Of a DNA stretch of 12,631 nucleotides, positions 1 to 8,316 are shown one piece after another. Source of the stretch: Gracilibacteraceae bacterium (GTDB lineage Bacteria > Bacillota > Desulfitobacteriia > Desulfitobacteriales > Syntrophobotulaceae); NCBI GenBank assembly GCA_031263945.1, contig JAISEW010000051.1, positions 1 through 12,631 on the forward strand. Reading direction: 5' to 3'. Position numbers and translations under genes: made by a program. How positions within the stretch are numbered: position 1 is the first letter of the stretch; every line of letters starts with the position of its first letter. Below the pieces are notes generated by a model. That model did no database searches and was not told the origin of the DNA. It saw only the letters and a program-made list of their open reading frames with translations.

Positions 1-585
1 CCCTTCCAGACGCACCTTGCCCGCCGCGATCAGGCGCACCGCCTCCGGCAGCAGCAAATGCTCTTCTTGCAAAATGCGCGCCGCCAGCGTTTCTTCCGTA
101 TCTTCTTCGTACACCGGCACGGTCTGCTGTAAAATAATGGGACCCGTGTCCGTACCGGCGTCCACATAATGCACCGTGCAGCCGCTGTAGCGCACACCGG
201 CGTCCAAGGCCTGGCGCTGGGCGTTCAGGCCGGGAAAAGACGGCAGCAGGGCGGGATGGATATTGATGATGGGGCAGCCGATATCCCGGATAAATCTTTC
301 GCTGAGGATCCGCATGTAACCGGCCAGGATCAGCAGTTCTGCCTCTAATTCCTCAAACCAGAACATGACGGCCCTCTCCTGCTCCTGCCGGCTGGAAAAA
401 AGGGCGGGCGGAAACGCCCTCGTCGGCACTCCCGCTTGTTCCGCGCGGCCCAGCGCCTCCGCGTCTGCGTTGTCCGAGCCGACTCCGACAAACTTTACCG
501 CCAGAGCGCCTGTTTTCACGGCGTTAAGCAGCGCCTGCAGATTGCTGCCGCGCCCGGAGGCCAGCACCCCGGCTTTCATATTCAT
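1..585 (-). CDS. purN: Phosphoribosylglycinamide formyltransferase (GART), 3' end beyond the window
   Basis: PurN transfers a formyl group from 10-formyltetrahydrofolate to GAR, giving FGAR, in the cytosolic de novo purine pathway. The visible 195 residues show the N-terminal nucleotide-binding strand and loop (VLASGRGSNLQ, about 7-17), the GYMRIL stretch (89-94) and the catalytic core NIHPALLPSFPG (108-119). Asn108 and His110 correspond to the catalytic pair of the E. coli enzyme, and Asp146 in the DTGPI motif to its catalytic Asp. Family members are about 200-210 residues, so only a few C-terminal codons are missing past the left edge. The ATG at 585 fits the family N-terminus but has no good Shine-Dalgarno. 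An in-frame GTG at 612 follows an AAGGCGGGAC stretch and would add nine residues, so the start is uncertain. It lies 36 bases after the purM stop and is the last visible gene of the operon. Confidence 0.95.
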   Translation of the reverse strand, partial: MNMKAGVLASGRGSNLQALLNAVKTGALAVKFVGVGSDNADAEALGRAEQAGVPTRAFPPALFSSRQEQERAVMFWFEELEAELLILAGYMRILSERFIRDIGCPIINIHPALLPSFPGLNAQRQALDAGVRYSGCTVHYVDAGTDTGPIILQQTVPVYEEDTEETLAARILQEEHLLLPEAVRLIAAGKVRLEG

Positions 586-621
586 ATATTTAGTTTTCTT
601 ATTGATCAGCACGTCCCGCCT

Positions 622-1656
622 TCACTCCTCATAAGCGACCCCCGCGCCCGCCTCTACCGCGCCTATGAGCGCCCACGGCTCCCCCGCCGCGGCGAGAGCG
701 TCCGTCAGGGCCGCCTGCTGGTCGGGGGGGGCGACGACGACATAGCCGATACCCAGGTTGAAAGTCCGCCGCATTTCCGCTTCCTCTATCCCGCCGCGCT
801 CCCGCAGCAGGCGAAAAACAGCCGGCTCCTCCCAGGCGCGCAGCCGCAGACGCGCCCCCAATCCCGGCGGCAGAACGCGGGGAATGTTTTCCGTCAGCCC
901 GCCTCCCGTGATATGCACCATGCCGGTGATATCCGCCCGCTCCAGGAGAGAAAGCACGGTGCGGGCGTAGATGCGGGTGGGCGTGAGCAATTCTTCTCCG
1001 AGCGCGCGCGTCAGGCCGGCCGGCGTCTCGCCGTAAGTCTGCGGGGGAAAAACGCGGCGGGCGAGAGAAAAACCGTTGCTGTGCAGCCCGCTGGAGTAAA
1101 GGCCGAAGATCAGATCGCCCTCCCGGATCCGCGAGCCGTCGATCAGGCGGTCCCGGTTAACGATGCCGACGGCAAACCCGGCGATATCATACTCCCCCGC
1201 CGCGTAGAAACCGGGCATTTCCGCCGTTTCCCCGCCCAGCAGGGCGCAGCCCGCCAGACGGCAGCCTTCCGCCACCCCGGAGACGATGGCGGCCGCGCGG
1301 TCGGGATCCAGACGGCCGACGGCCAAATAATCCAGAAAAAACAGGGGCTCGGCCCCATGCGTCAAAATATCGTTGACACACATCGCCACGACGTCCTGCC
1401 CGATCGTTTCATGGCGGTCCAAGGCAAAAGCGACGCGCAGCTTGGTGCCGACGCCGTCCGTGCCGGAAACCAGCACCGGATCGGGGTACTTAGCCAGATC
1501 CGGCGCGAACAGCCCGCCAAAACCGCCTAGGCCGCCCAGCACGCCGGGCCGGTGCGTAAGGGCCGCGGCGGGCTTCATTTTTTCCACGGCCAACTCCCCG
1601 GCCGCGATATCGACGCCGGCCTCCCGGTAGGTGAGACTTTTCTTTTCCGAGGTCAT
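622..1656 (-). CDS. purM: Phosphoribosylformylglycinamidine cyclo-ligase (AIR synthetase)
   Basis: PurM closes the imidazole ring: FGAM plus ATP gives AIR. The 344-residue product is the usual length. Visible motifs are the N-terminal SLTYREAGVD (7-16), the ATP-site stretch SGTDGVGTKL (64-73), FFLDYLAVG (106-114), GGETAEMPGFY (141-151), SSGLHSNGF (188-196) and ITGGGLTENIPR (249-260). The reading frame is open further upstream to 1713, but the ATG at 1656 (or the adjacent one at 1659) is preferred. It begins MTSEKKSLTY, matching the family N-terminus, and avoids overlapping purF; GGTGAT just upstream is a weak ribosome site. It starts 13 bases after the purF stop, so translational coupling to purF is likely. 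A 6-bp hairpin lies over the purF stop codon just before this start. Confidence 0.97.
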   Translation of the reverse strand: MTSEKKSLTYREAGVDIAAGELAVEKMKPAAALTHRPGVLGGLGGFGGLFAPDLAKYPDPVLVSGTDGVGTKLRVAFALDRHETIGQDVVAMCVNDILTHGAEPLFFLDYLAVGRLDPDRAAAIVSGVAEGCRLAGCALLGGETAEMPGFYAAGEYDIAGFAVGIVNRDRLIDGSRIREGDLIFGLYSSGLHSNGFSLARRVFPPQTYGETPAGLTRALGEELLTPTRIYARTVLSLLERADITGMVHITGGGLTENIPRVLPPGLGARLRLRAWEEPAVFRLLRERGGIEEAEMRRTFNLGIGYVVVAPPDQQAALTDALAAAGEPWALIGAVEAGAGVAYEE

Positions 1657-1668
1657 CATATCACCGTA

Positions 1669-1684
1669 GTTAGCAATCGCTAAC
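1669..1684 (-). other. Small hairpin over the purF stop codon
   Basis: GTTAGC and GCTAAC pair perfectly (6 bp) around a four-base loop. The stem includes the purF TAA and ends 10 bases before the purM ATG pair. It may modulate purF-purM coupling, but it is short enough to be chance. Confidence 0.25.
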
Positions 1685-3076
1685 GCTTTCCAAACTGTCT
1701 TTACACTGGTCACGCGGAGGAGGAACCGGGTAAACGCCGGTAAAACAGGCCATGCAGTAGTCCCGGTCGCGGAGCGCGGCGCGCAGGCCCGCTTCCGAAA
1801 GATAATACAGACTGTCGGCCCCGATAAAACGCCGGATGCCCTCCACGTCCATGTTGTTGGCGATGAGCCTTTCCCTTTCCGCCGTGTCGATGCCGTAATA
1901 ACAGGAATGGCGCACGGGCGGCGAACTGATCAGCATATGCACCTCCCGCGCCCCGCAATGCCGCACGAGCTGGATCAGTTTCAGGCTCGTCGTGCCGCGC
2001 ACGATGGAATCGTCGACCATCACCACGTTCTTGCCGCGCAGGACGTGCTCGTTGCCGTTCAGTTTGATTCGCACGGAATTCTCCCGCATTTCCTGAGTCG
2101 GCTGGATAAAAGTGCGCCCCACATAGCGGTTTTTCATCAGCCCTTCGGCAAAATGCCGCCCCGTAGTCTGGGCGTAACCGAGCGCCGCCGGCGTGCCCGA
2201 GTCCGGGACCGGGATGACCAGATCCGCCTCCAGCGGGTATTCGAGGGCCAGCTGCCGCCCCATGCGAAAACGGCTTTCCCAGACGTTGACTTTATCTATC
2301 GTGCTGTCGGGCCGCGCCAGGTAAATATGCTCAAACGAACAATGGGCCGTCTCGCTCCCGCTCACGCTCTGGAGAGAAGACAGGCCCTCGGCGCTGATGG
2401 TCGCCACTTCCCCCGGCCGCACGTCGCGGACAAATTCCGCGCCGATAACGTCAAGCGCGCAGCTTTCCGAGGCGAAACAATAGCGGCCCTCCAGCACGCC
2501 GATGCAAAGAGGGCGAATGCCGTGGGGATCCCGGGCGCCGATGATCTTGCCGTCGCCCATGATGAGGATGGCGTAAGCGCCGCGAATATCCATCATCGTT
2601 TTGATCACGGCGTCTTCCAGATTATGGCGTTTATAGCCGGCGATCAGATTCAGGATGATCTCGCTGTCCGTCGTCGAGTGAAAAACCACCCCGCGCTGAC
2701 ACAGTTCTTCTTTCAGGCGCGTGGCGTTGGTCAAATTGCCGTTGTGGACGAGAGCCATCATCCCGTGCTGAAAATGCACGACGAGGGGCTGCGCGTTCGC
2801 CAAAAGGCTGGACCCGGTGGTCGAATAACGCACATGGCCGAGGGCCATTTTTCCCCGCAATCCGGTGATGAGCGCGTCGTCGGCAAACACTTCCGCCACG
2901 AGGCCCATCGCTTTATGGACATTGATCCGGCGCCCGTCGGAAACGGCTATGCCCGCGCTCTCCTGGCCGCGGTGCTGCAAGGCGTACAGGCCGAAATACG
3001 TCAGCCGCGCCGTATCCTGCTCAGGGGCGTAAATACCAAACACTCCGCATTCTTCCCGTGGTTTATCGCTATTCAT
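1670..3076 (-). CDS. purF: Amidophosphoribosyltransferase (glutamine PRPP amidotransferase)
   Basis: PurF catalyses the committed step, PRPP plus glutamine to 5-phosphoribosylamine. The 468-residue product has an N-terminal class II glutamine amidotransferase domain. Its nucleophile Cys10 would be exposed by removal of a nine-residue propeptide, as in the Bacillus enzyme. ALQHRGQESAG (32-42), HVRYSTTG (81-88), HNGNL (111-115) and the TDSE region (136-139) belong to this domain. The C-terminal phosphoribosyltransferase domain carries the PRPP loop VVMVDDSIVRGTT (351-363). Cys246, Cys392, Cys441 and Cys444 (the YCMACF motif) match the four [4Fe-4S] ligands of the oxygen-sensitive Bacillus-type enzyme, which fits an anaerobe or microaerophile. 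The start ATG has GAGGGG ten bases upstream. purL ends 58 bases before it, the longest gap inside the operon, with no visible terminator. Purine nucleotides inhibit this family by feedback. Confidence 0.98.
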   Translation of the reverse strand: MNSDKPREECGVFGIYAPEQDTARLTYFGLYALQHRGQESAGIAVSDGRRINVHKAMGLVAEVFADDALITGLRGKMALGHVRYSTTGSSLLANAQPLVVHFQHGMMALVHNGNLTNATRLKEELCQRGVVFHSTTDSEIILNLIAGYKRHNLEDAVIKTMMDIRGAYAILIMGDGKIIGARDPHGIRPLCIGVLEGRYCFASESCALDVIGAEFVRDVRPGEVATISAEGLSSLQSVSGSETAHCSFEHIYLARPDSTIDKVNVWESRFRMGRQLALEYPLEADLVIPVPDSGTPAALGYAQTTGRHFAEGLMKNRYVGRTFIQPTQEMRENSVRIKLNGNEHVLRGKNVVMVDDSIVRGTTSLKLIQLVRHCGAREVHMLISSPPVRHSCYYGIDTAERERLIANNMDVEGIRRFIGADSLYYLSEAGLRAALRDRDYCMACFTGVYPVPPPRDQCKDSLESVSDC

Positions 3077-3134
3077 GCGTCAAAAACCCCTCATATTGAA
3101 GATCCGCGTCAGAACCAATGCCTCCGCCAACAAT

Positions 3135-5324
3135 TTAGTCCATCAGATCCCCCAGCGCGTTCTCGTAGGCGGCGCGGCAGCGCGCGCGCTCCGCGTTCAG
3201 GGCGGGGGCGCCGCCCAAGGCGACGGTCAGTCTGTCGCCGCCCGTGACCCCGATACAGGCAAACGGCTGGCCCCACTTCGCCGCCAGAGCCGTAAGCTCC
3301 CGCTCCGCCTCGGCCGCCGCTGTCAGTATATAGCGGCCCGGCCCCTCGCCAAAGAGGGCGGCCAGGATTTCCCCGCCCGGCAGATCCACCCGCGCCCCGA
3401 CGGCGGCGGCCATCTCCGTCAGCGCCACCGCGAAACCGCCTTCCGCGATGTCGCGCGCCGCCGCGAGCAGTCCGTCTTCATGCGCCGCCAGCACAAAATC
3501 CAGCCGTTTTTTCAAGGCGGGCAGATCTAAGGGCGGCAGCGCTCCGGCCACCAGCCCCTCAAACTGGCTCAGGTATTCGGAACCGGCCAGCAGACCTTCG
3601 GCCGGTCCCAGCAGGAAGATCTTTTCCCCGGCGGCCGGGAAAACAGCCGGGCAGAGCTTCTCCACATCCGCCAGCAGCCCCACCATGCCGATCATCGGCG
3701 TCGGATATATCGCCCGCTCCGGCGTTTCGTTGTAAAAACTCACGTTCCCCCCGGTCACCGGGGTGGCAAAAGCCGCGCAGGCCGCCGCCACCCCGGCGCA
3801 GGCCTGTTCAAACTGCCAGAAGATCTCGGGATGTTCCGGGTTGCCGAAATTCAGACAATCGGTGATCCCCAAAGGCCGGGCCCCCGCGCAGACGATATTC
3901 TGCGCCGCCTCCGCCACCGCCCAGGCGCCGCCGTAAAACGGATCCATATAGGTCAGGCGGCTGTTGCAGTCCGTCGTCAGGGCTATGCCCCGCCGCGCCC
4001 CCCGTATCCGCAGCACGGCCGCGCCGCCGCCCGGGAGCGCCGCCGTGTTGGTGCCCACCTGATGGTCATATTGCCTGTATACCCATGATTTTCCAGTAAT
4101 GGTAGGATTTCTCAACAGTGCCAGCAGGATATCCTCCGCCGGCCGCCGCGGCCGCAGCCCGCTCAGATCCGCGGCGCGCAGCTCGGCGATATAGGCCGGT
4201 TCCCGCGCCGGCCGCCGGTAAACCGGCGCTTCTTCCGTCAGAGCGGCCACGGGAACGGAGGCGATCACTTCGCCCCCCTCCGTCAGGCGCAGCAGACCGT
4301 CGCCCGTCACCCGGCCGATCGTCGCCGCCTCCAGGCCCCAGCGCGTCAAAACTTCCTCCACCTGCGCCTCGCTGCCGGCGCGCGGCACGACCAGCATCCG
4401 CTCCTGCGATTCGGAAAGCATGATTTCGTAGGGCGTCATGCCCGTCTCCCGCCGCGGCACCAGATCCAGATCGATTTCGACGCCGCTGCCGCCCCGCCCG
4501 GCCATTTCCGAGGCGGAGCAGGTCAAACCCGCCGCGCCCATATCCTGGATGCCGATGAGGATGCCGGCCTGGATCAATTCCAGACAGGCTTCCATCAGCA
4601 GTTTTTCCATAAAAGGATCGCCAACCTGCACGGCGGAGCGGCGGGATTCCGATTCCGCCGTCAGTTCCACCGAAGCGAACGTCGCGCCGTGGATCCCGTC
4701 CCGGCCCGTGCGCGCCCCGACGATCATCACCGGGTTGCCGGCGCCTTTGGCCGCGCCGGTCGCGATGTTTTCCCGCCGCAGGATCCCGACGGCCATGACG
4801 TTGACCAGCGGGTTGCCGCTAAAGGCCGGGTCAAAATAAACGTCGCCGCCGACAGTCGGGATGCCGATGGAATTGCCGTACCCGCCGATGCCCCGCACGA
4901 CGCCGCGCAGAAGCAATTTATTGTTTTCCTCCGTCAGCGCGCCGAAGCGCAGCGCGTCCAGCACGGCCACCGGCCGCGCCCCCATGGTGAAAATATCGCG
5001 CAAAATGCCGCCCACGCCGGTCGCCGCTCCCTGATAAGGTTCGATCGCCGAGGGATGGTTATGCGACTCCATCTTGAAGGCGACGCCCCACCCGTCGCCG
5101 ATATCGAGGATCCCGGCGTTTTCCCCCGGCCCTTGCAGCACTTGCGGCCCCGTCGTCGGAAATTTGCGCAATACCGGCTTGGAAGTTTTATATGAACAAT
5201 GCTCCGACCACATAACGGCAAAAATACCGACTTCCAGGTAATTGGGCTCCCGGCCGAGCCGGGCGGTTATCTTGGCGTATTCGTCGTCCGAGAGGCCCAT
5301 GCCGCGCCAGACTTCAGGCTCCAT
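3135..5324 (-). CDS. purL: Phosphoribosylformylglycinamidine synthase, large subunit PurL (small-type)
   Basis: PurL, with PurS and PurQ, converts FGAR to FGAM using ATP and ammonia from glutamine. At 729 residues this is the small PurL of Bacillota and archaea, not the roughly 1300-residue fused enzyme of Proteobacteria. Visible are the N-terminal catalytic segment MWSEHCSYKTSK (38-49, with His42), ESHNHPSAIEPYQGAATGVGG (86-106), DIFTMGARP (110-118), VGGDVYF (158-164), GIQDMGAAGLTCSASEMAGR (258-277) and ESQERM (305-310). The second half repeats the fold, with DCNSRLTYMDPFYGG, GGNVSFYNE and DIAEGGFAVAL. The start is well supported by AAAGGAT just upstream of the ATG. It begins five bases after the purQ stop, so purQ and purL are probably coupled, which suits subunits of one complex. 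Confidence 0.98.
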   Translation of the reverse strand: MEPEVWRGMGLSDDEYAKITARLGREPNYLEVGIFAVMWSEHCSYKTSKPVLRKFPTTGPQVLQGPGENAGILDIGDGWGVAFKMESHNHPSAIEPYQGAATGVGGILRDIFTMGARPVAVLDALRFGALTEENNKLLLRGVVRGIGGYGNSIGIPTVGGDVYFDPAFSGNPLVNVMAVGILRRENIATGAAKGAGNPVMIVGARTGRDGIHGATFASVELTAESESRRSAVQVGDPFMEKLLMEACLELIQAGILIGIQDMGAAGLTCSASEMAGRGGSGVEIDLDLVPRRETGMTPYEIMLSESQERMLVVPRAGSEAQVEEVLTRWGLEAATIGRVTGDGLLRLTEGGEVIASVPVAALTEEAPVYRRPAREPAYIAELRAADLSGLRPRRPAEDILLALLRNPTITGKSWVYRQYDHQVGTNTAALPGGGAAVLRIRGARRGIALTTDCNSRLTYMDPFYGGAWAVAEAAQNIVCAGARPLGITDCLNFGNPEHPEIFWQFEQACAGVAAACAAFATPVTGGNVSFYNETPERAIYPTPMIGMVGLLADVEKLCPAVFPAAGEKIFLLGPAEGLLAGSEYLSQFEGLVAGALPPLDLPALKKRLDFVLAAHEDGLLAAARDIAEGGFAVALTEMAAAVGARVDLPGGEILAALFGEGPGRYILTAAAEAERELTALAAKWGQPFACIGVTGGDRLTVALGGAPALNAERARCRAAYENALGDLMD

Positions 5325-5329
5325 ATCCT

Positions 5330-6016
5330 TTATTCCTTTCCGGCGAGGACAGAGCGGAACATGCCGCCGCCGTCCTCGCCGCCGATCAGAGGCTCCACGG
5401 CGCGCTCCGGATGCGGCATCATGCCGAGGACGTTGCCCGCGCGGCTGACAATACCGGCGATATTATTGACGGAACCGTTGGGGTTCCCGGCCGCGTCTGC
5501 CGCGCCGCTCTCCGTCACATAACGAAAAACGACGCGCCCTTCCTCCTCCAACTCCCGCAGGCCGGCCGCGTCGATGTAATAATTGCCCTCGCCGTGATTG
5601 ACCGGCAGACTCACGATCTGTCCGGGCGCGTAAGCGCGGGTGAACGCCGTCGCCGCGTTTTCCACCCGGAGATGCTGCGGGGCGCACACAAAACTGAGTC
5701 CGGCGTTTCGCAGCAAGGCCCCCGGCAGCAGGCCGCATTCTGTCAAAATCTGGAATCCGTTGCAGATGCCCCAGACCAGCCCGCCTTCCCGCGCGTGGCG
5801 GATCACGTCCGGCATAACGGGCGAATAACGGGCGATAGCGCCCGCGCGCAGATAATCTCCGTAAGAAAAACCGCCCGGCAGCACGATGAGGTCAAAACCG
5901 CGCACCGACTTTTCCTGATGCCAGAGCATCTCCGCCTCCGCGCCCATGACCCGCCACGCTTCTTGGCAGTCGGTCTCGCAGTTGGAACCGGGAAAACGCA
6001 CGATCCCGATTTTCAC
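5330..6016 (-). CDS. purQ: Phosphoribosylformylglycinamidine synthase, glutaminase subunit PurQ
   Basis: PurQ hydrolyses glutamine and supplies ammonia to PurL within the PurLQS complex. The 228-residue class I amidotransferase shows the nucleotide-pathway start IVRFPGSNCE (5-14) and LPGGFSYGDYLRAG (46-59). The nucleophile elbow GICNGFQIL (83-91) contains Cys85, and the PHPERA motif (201-206) supplies His202 and Glu204 of the triad. The start is GTG at 6016, preceded by GGAGG eight bases upstream. It overlaps the purS stop by four bases (GTGA). The length is typical for the family. Confidence 0.97.
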   Translation of the reverse strand: MKIGIVRFPGSNCETDCQEAWRVMGAEAEMLWHQEKSVRGFDLIVLPGGFSYGDYLRAGAIARYSPVMPDVIRHAREGGLVWGICNGFQILTECGLLPGALLRNAGLSFVCAPQHLRVENAATAFTRAYAPGQIVSLPVNHGEGNYYIDAAGLRELEEEGRVVFRYVTESGAADAAGNPNGSVNNIAGIVSRAGNVLGMMPHPERAVEPLIGGEDGGGMFRSVLAGKE

Positions 6017-6264
6017 GGCCGATCCTCCAGGGAAAAAGCATATTCCTCGATCACGGGGTTGGACAGCACTTTGCGGCAGATCTCCTCCAGCGCCGCCTCC
6101 CCCGCCGCCCGGTCCAGCCCTTCGCTGAGAGTTATTTCCATATACTTGCCGACGCGCACGGCCTCGACGGGATGGCCCATCTGGCGCAGCGCCTTTTCCA
6201 CCGCGCTGCCCTGCGGGTCGAGGATGCTCTTTTTCAGCGTCACCTTCACATAAGCCTCAGGCAT
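6013..6264 (-). CDS. purS: Phosphoribosylformylglycinamidine synthase subunit PurS
   Basis: PurS is the small bridging subunit that holds PurQ and PurL together for FGAM synthesis; it has no catalytic residues of its own. The 83-residue product has the expected pattern AYVKVTLKKSILDPQGSAVE (4-23), then RVGKYMEI (37-44) and a C-terminal SNPVIEEYAF (68-77). The frame is open further upstream inside purC, but that part is a shadow. The ATG at 6264 gives the family N-terminus and has GGGAGG nine bases upstream. It overlaps the end of purC by eight bases and the start of purQ by four. Confidence 0.96.
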   Translation of the reverse strand: MPEAYVKVTLKKSILDPQGSAVEKALRQMGHPVEAVRVGKYMEITLSEGLDRAAGEAALEEICRKVLSNPVIEEYAFSLEDRP

Positions 6265-6976
6265 CTTCCAGCGCCTCCCGCAGCCGGGCGAACACTTCGG
6301 CGTATGCTTCCTCCGCCTTGCCCAGATCGCGGCGGAAACGGTCTTTGTCCAGTTTTTCCCCGGTCGCCCGGTCCCAAAAACGACATGTGTCGGGCGAGAT
6401 CTCGTCGCCGAGCAGCACATGCCCCTCCCAGACGCCGAATTCCAGTTTGTAATCGACCAAGGTGACGCCGGCTTTCTCGCAGACCGCGCGCAGCAGTTCA
6501 TTGACGCGAAAAGCCATGCGGCGCATATCGTCCAGCTGCGGCTGGGTCGCCCAGCCCAGAGCCAGAGCGTGCGTGTCGTTCACCATCGGGTCGCCCAGTT
6601 CGTCGTCTTTATAATAAAGCTCGAAAACGGGTTTTTTCAGCACATAACCTTCCTCTTTGCCCACGCGCTGGGATAAACTGCCGGCCACGACGTTGCGCAC
6701 GACTATCTCCAGCGGTATCATGTTCAAACGGCGCACGATCTGTTCCCGGTCGCTCAAAAGCTTGACGAAATGAGTCTCGATCCCGTTGTTTTCCAGATAC
6801 TCAAACAGCAGGGCCGACATCTTATTGTTCACAACGCCCTTTTCCTCGATCGTGCCGCGCTTTTGCCCGTTAAAAGCCGTGGCGTCGTCTTTGTATTCGA
6901 TCCAGTAATAGTTGTGATCGGTGGTGTCATAGACCCTTTTGGCCTTGCCTTCGTAGCGCTGCGCCAATTTTTCCAT
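6257..6976 (-). CDS. purC: SAICAR synthetase (phosphoribosylaminoimidazole-succinocarboxamide synthase)
   Basis: PurC joins CAIR to aspartate with ATP, giving SAICAR. The 239-residue product is full length for the family. It shows the nucleotide-binding N-terminus YEGKAKRVY (8-16), DDATAFNGQK (30-39), the first family signature IPLEIVVRNVVAGS (87-100) and the second, LVDYKLEFG (173-181). An in-frame TTG at 7009 and ATG at 7000 lie upstream. The ATG at 6976 is preferred because MEKLAQRYEGKAK matches the family start and GGGAGG lies ten bases before it. It follows the purB stop by 29 bases and overlaps purS by eight. Confidence 0.97.
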   Translation of the reverse strand: MEKLAQRYEGKAKRVYDTTDHNYYWIEYKDDATAFNGQKRGTIEEKGVVNNKMSALLFEYLENNGIETHFVKLLSDREQIVRRLNMIPLEIVVRNVVAGSLSQRVGKEEGYVLKKPVFELYYKDDELGDPMVNDTHALALGWATQPQLDDMRRMAFRVNELLRAVCEKAGVTLVDYKLEFGVWEGHVLLGDEISPDTCRFWDRATGEKLDKDRFRRDLGKAEEAYAEVFARLREALEDA

Positions 6977-7005
6977 TTTGATACGCCCTCCCGTTTTCAT
7001 TCCGT

Positions 7006-8316
7006 TCAATCTTGCCCCGGCTCAGCGAGTCCGGCCCGGCGGAAGATCTCCTCCACCTGAGCGGTATGGCAGCCATAATCAAAGAGCGCCGCTATTTCCT
7101 CCTCGCTCAGCCGCCGCCTTATATCCGCGTCCGCCAGCACGCGCTCATGAAAAGAGCTTTGCCCCTCCCAGACCGCCATGGCGTTTTTCTGCGTCAGGGC
7201 GTAAGCGTCCTCGCGGCTCATCCCTTTATCCACGAGAGCGAGCATGACCCGCTGGGAAAATATAAGCCCCCGTGTTTTTTCCAGATTCTCCTTCATCTGT
7301 TCCGGGTAAACGCGCAGCCCGCTCACCAGAGCCGTCGTTTTCGCCAGCATATAATCCAGCGCGATTGCCGCGTCGGGCAATATGACCCGTTCCGCCGAAG
7401 AATGGGAGATATCGCGCTCATGCCACAGGGCCACGTTTTCCAGGGCCGTGACGGCGTAACCGCGCAAAAGCCGGGCCATACCGCTGATCCGCTCGCCCGT
7501 CACCGGGTTTTTCTTGTGGGGCATGGCCGACGAGCCCTTTTGTCCTTTGGTAAAATTTTCCTCCACTTCCCGCACTTCCGTGCGCTGCAGATGGCGGAGT
7601 TCCGTGGCGATCTTGTCCAAGGTGGCGCCGATCCCGGCCAGCACCGTGACAAAAAAAGCGTGGCGGTCGCGCTGGATGATCTGGGTGGACACCGGCGCCG
7701 CTTTCAGGCCGAGCGCCCGGCAGACGTGCTCCTCCACGCGGGGGTCCACATTGGCGAACGTGCCTGCGGCGCCGGAGATCTTGCCGGCGCGGACGTCTTC
7801 CCGCGCGTGGACGAGGCGTTTCCGCTGCCGTTTTATTTCGTCAAACCAGAGCGCGAATTTAAGACCGAAGGTGACGGGCTCGGCGTGGACGCCATGCGTC
7901 CGCCCTATTTGCAATGTGAACTTATAGGCCAACGCCTTTTCCCGCAGGGCGGCGGCTAACTCGTCCATCCGCGCGAGCAGGAGGTCGGCGGCGGCGGTGA
8001 GCTGCAAGGCCAGCGCCGTGTCCAGCACGTCGGAACTGGTCAGGCCGAGATGGATATATTTCGCGTCCTCGCCGACGTATTCGGCCACATTGGTCGTAAA
8101 AGCCAGCACGTCATGATTGGTGGTTTTTTCGATCTCCCGCACGCGTTCCCAGGAAAAAGCGGCGCGGGCTTTGATGTTTTCCAGCGAGGCCGCCGGCACG
8201 CGGCCCAGGCGGGCCCAGCCCTCGCAGGCGGCTATCTCAATGCGCAGCCAGAGTTCAAGCCGATACTCGTCCGTCCACAGACGCCCCATCTCCGGCAAAG
8301 TATATCGCTCTATCAA
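7006..8316 (-). CDS. purB: Adenylosuccinate lyase
   Basis: PurB removes fumarate twice: from SAICAR to give AICAR, and from adenylosuccinate to give AMP. The 436-residue protein belongs to the fumarase/aspartase superfamily and is close to the Bacillus length. Seen in sequence are TTNHDVLAF (65-73) with His68, TSSDVLDT (93-100), GRTHGVHAEP (138-147) with His141, and the superfamily signature GSSAMPHKKNP (261-271) on the flexible catalytic loop, with Ser263. His68 and His141 fall at the same positions as in the Bacillus subtilis enzyme. The start appears to be TTG at 8316: MIERYTLPEM is the family N-terminus, GGAGA lies seven bases upstream, and TTGA overlaps the purE stop by four bases. No ATG fits better. 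Confidence 0.97.
   Translation of the reverse strand: MIERYTLPEMGRLWTDEYRLELWLRIEIAACEGWARLGRVPAASLENIKARAAFSWERVREIEKTTNHDVLAFTTNVAEYVGEDAKYIHLGLTSSDVLDTALALQLTAAADLLLARMDELAAALREKALAYKFTLQIGRTHGVHAEPVTFGLKFALWFDEIKRQRKRLVHAREDVRAGKISGAAGTFANVDPRVEEHVCRALGLKAAPVSTQIIQRDRHAFFVTVLAGIGATLDKIATELRHLQRTEVREVEENFTKGQKGSSAMPHKKNPVTGERISGMARLLRGYAVTALENVALWHERDISHSSAERVILPDAAIALDYMLAKTTALVSGLRVYPEQMKENLEKTRGLIFSQRVMLALVDKGMSREDAYALTQKNAMAVWEGQSSFHERVLADADIRRRLSEEEIAALFDYGCHTAQVEEIFRRAGLAEPGQD

Noticed and set aside
436..1530. Long plus-strand open frame opposite purM and purN
   Set aside because: It is antisense to well-conserved purM, contains no recognisable domain, is rich in Arg/Pro/Gln as expected for a shadow of GC-rich coding sequence, and has no supporting ribosome site.
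1907..3247. 446-codon plus-strand open frame opposite purF
   Set aside because: It lies wholly opposite the conserved PurF catalytic and PRPP regions and matches no family; it is a by-product of high GC.
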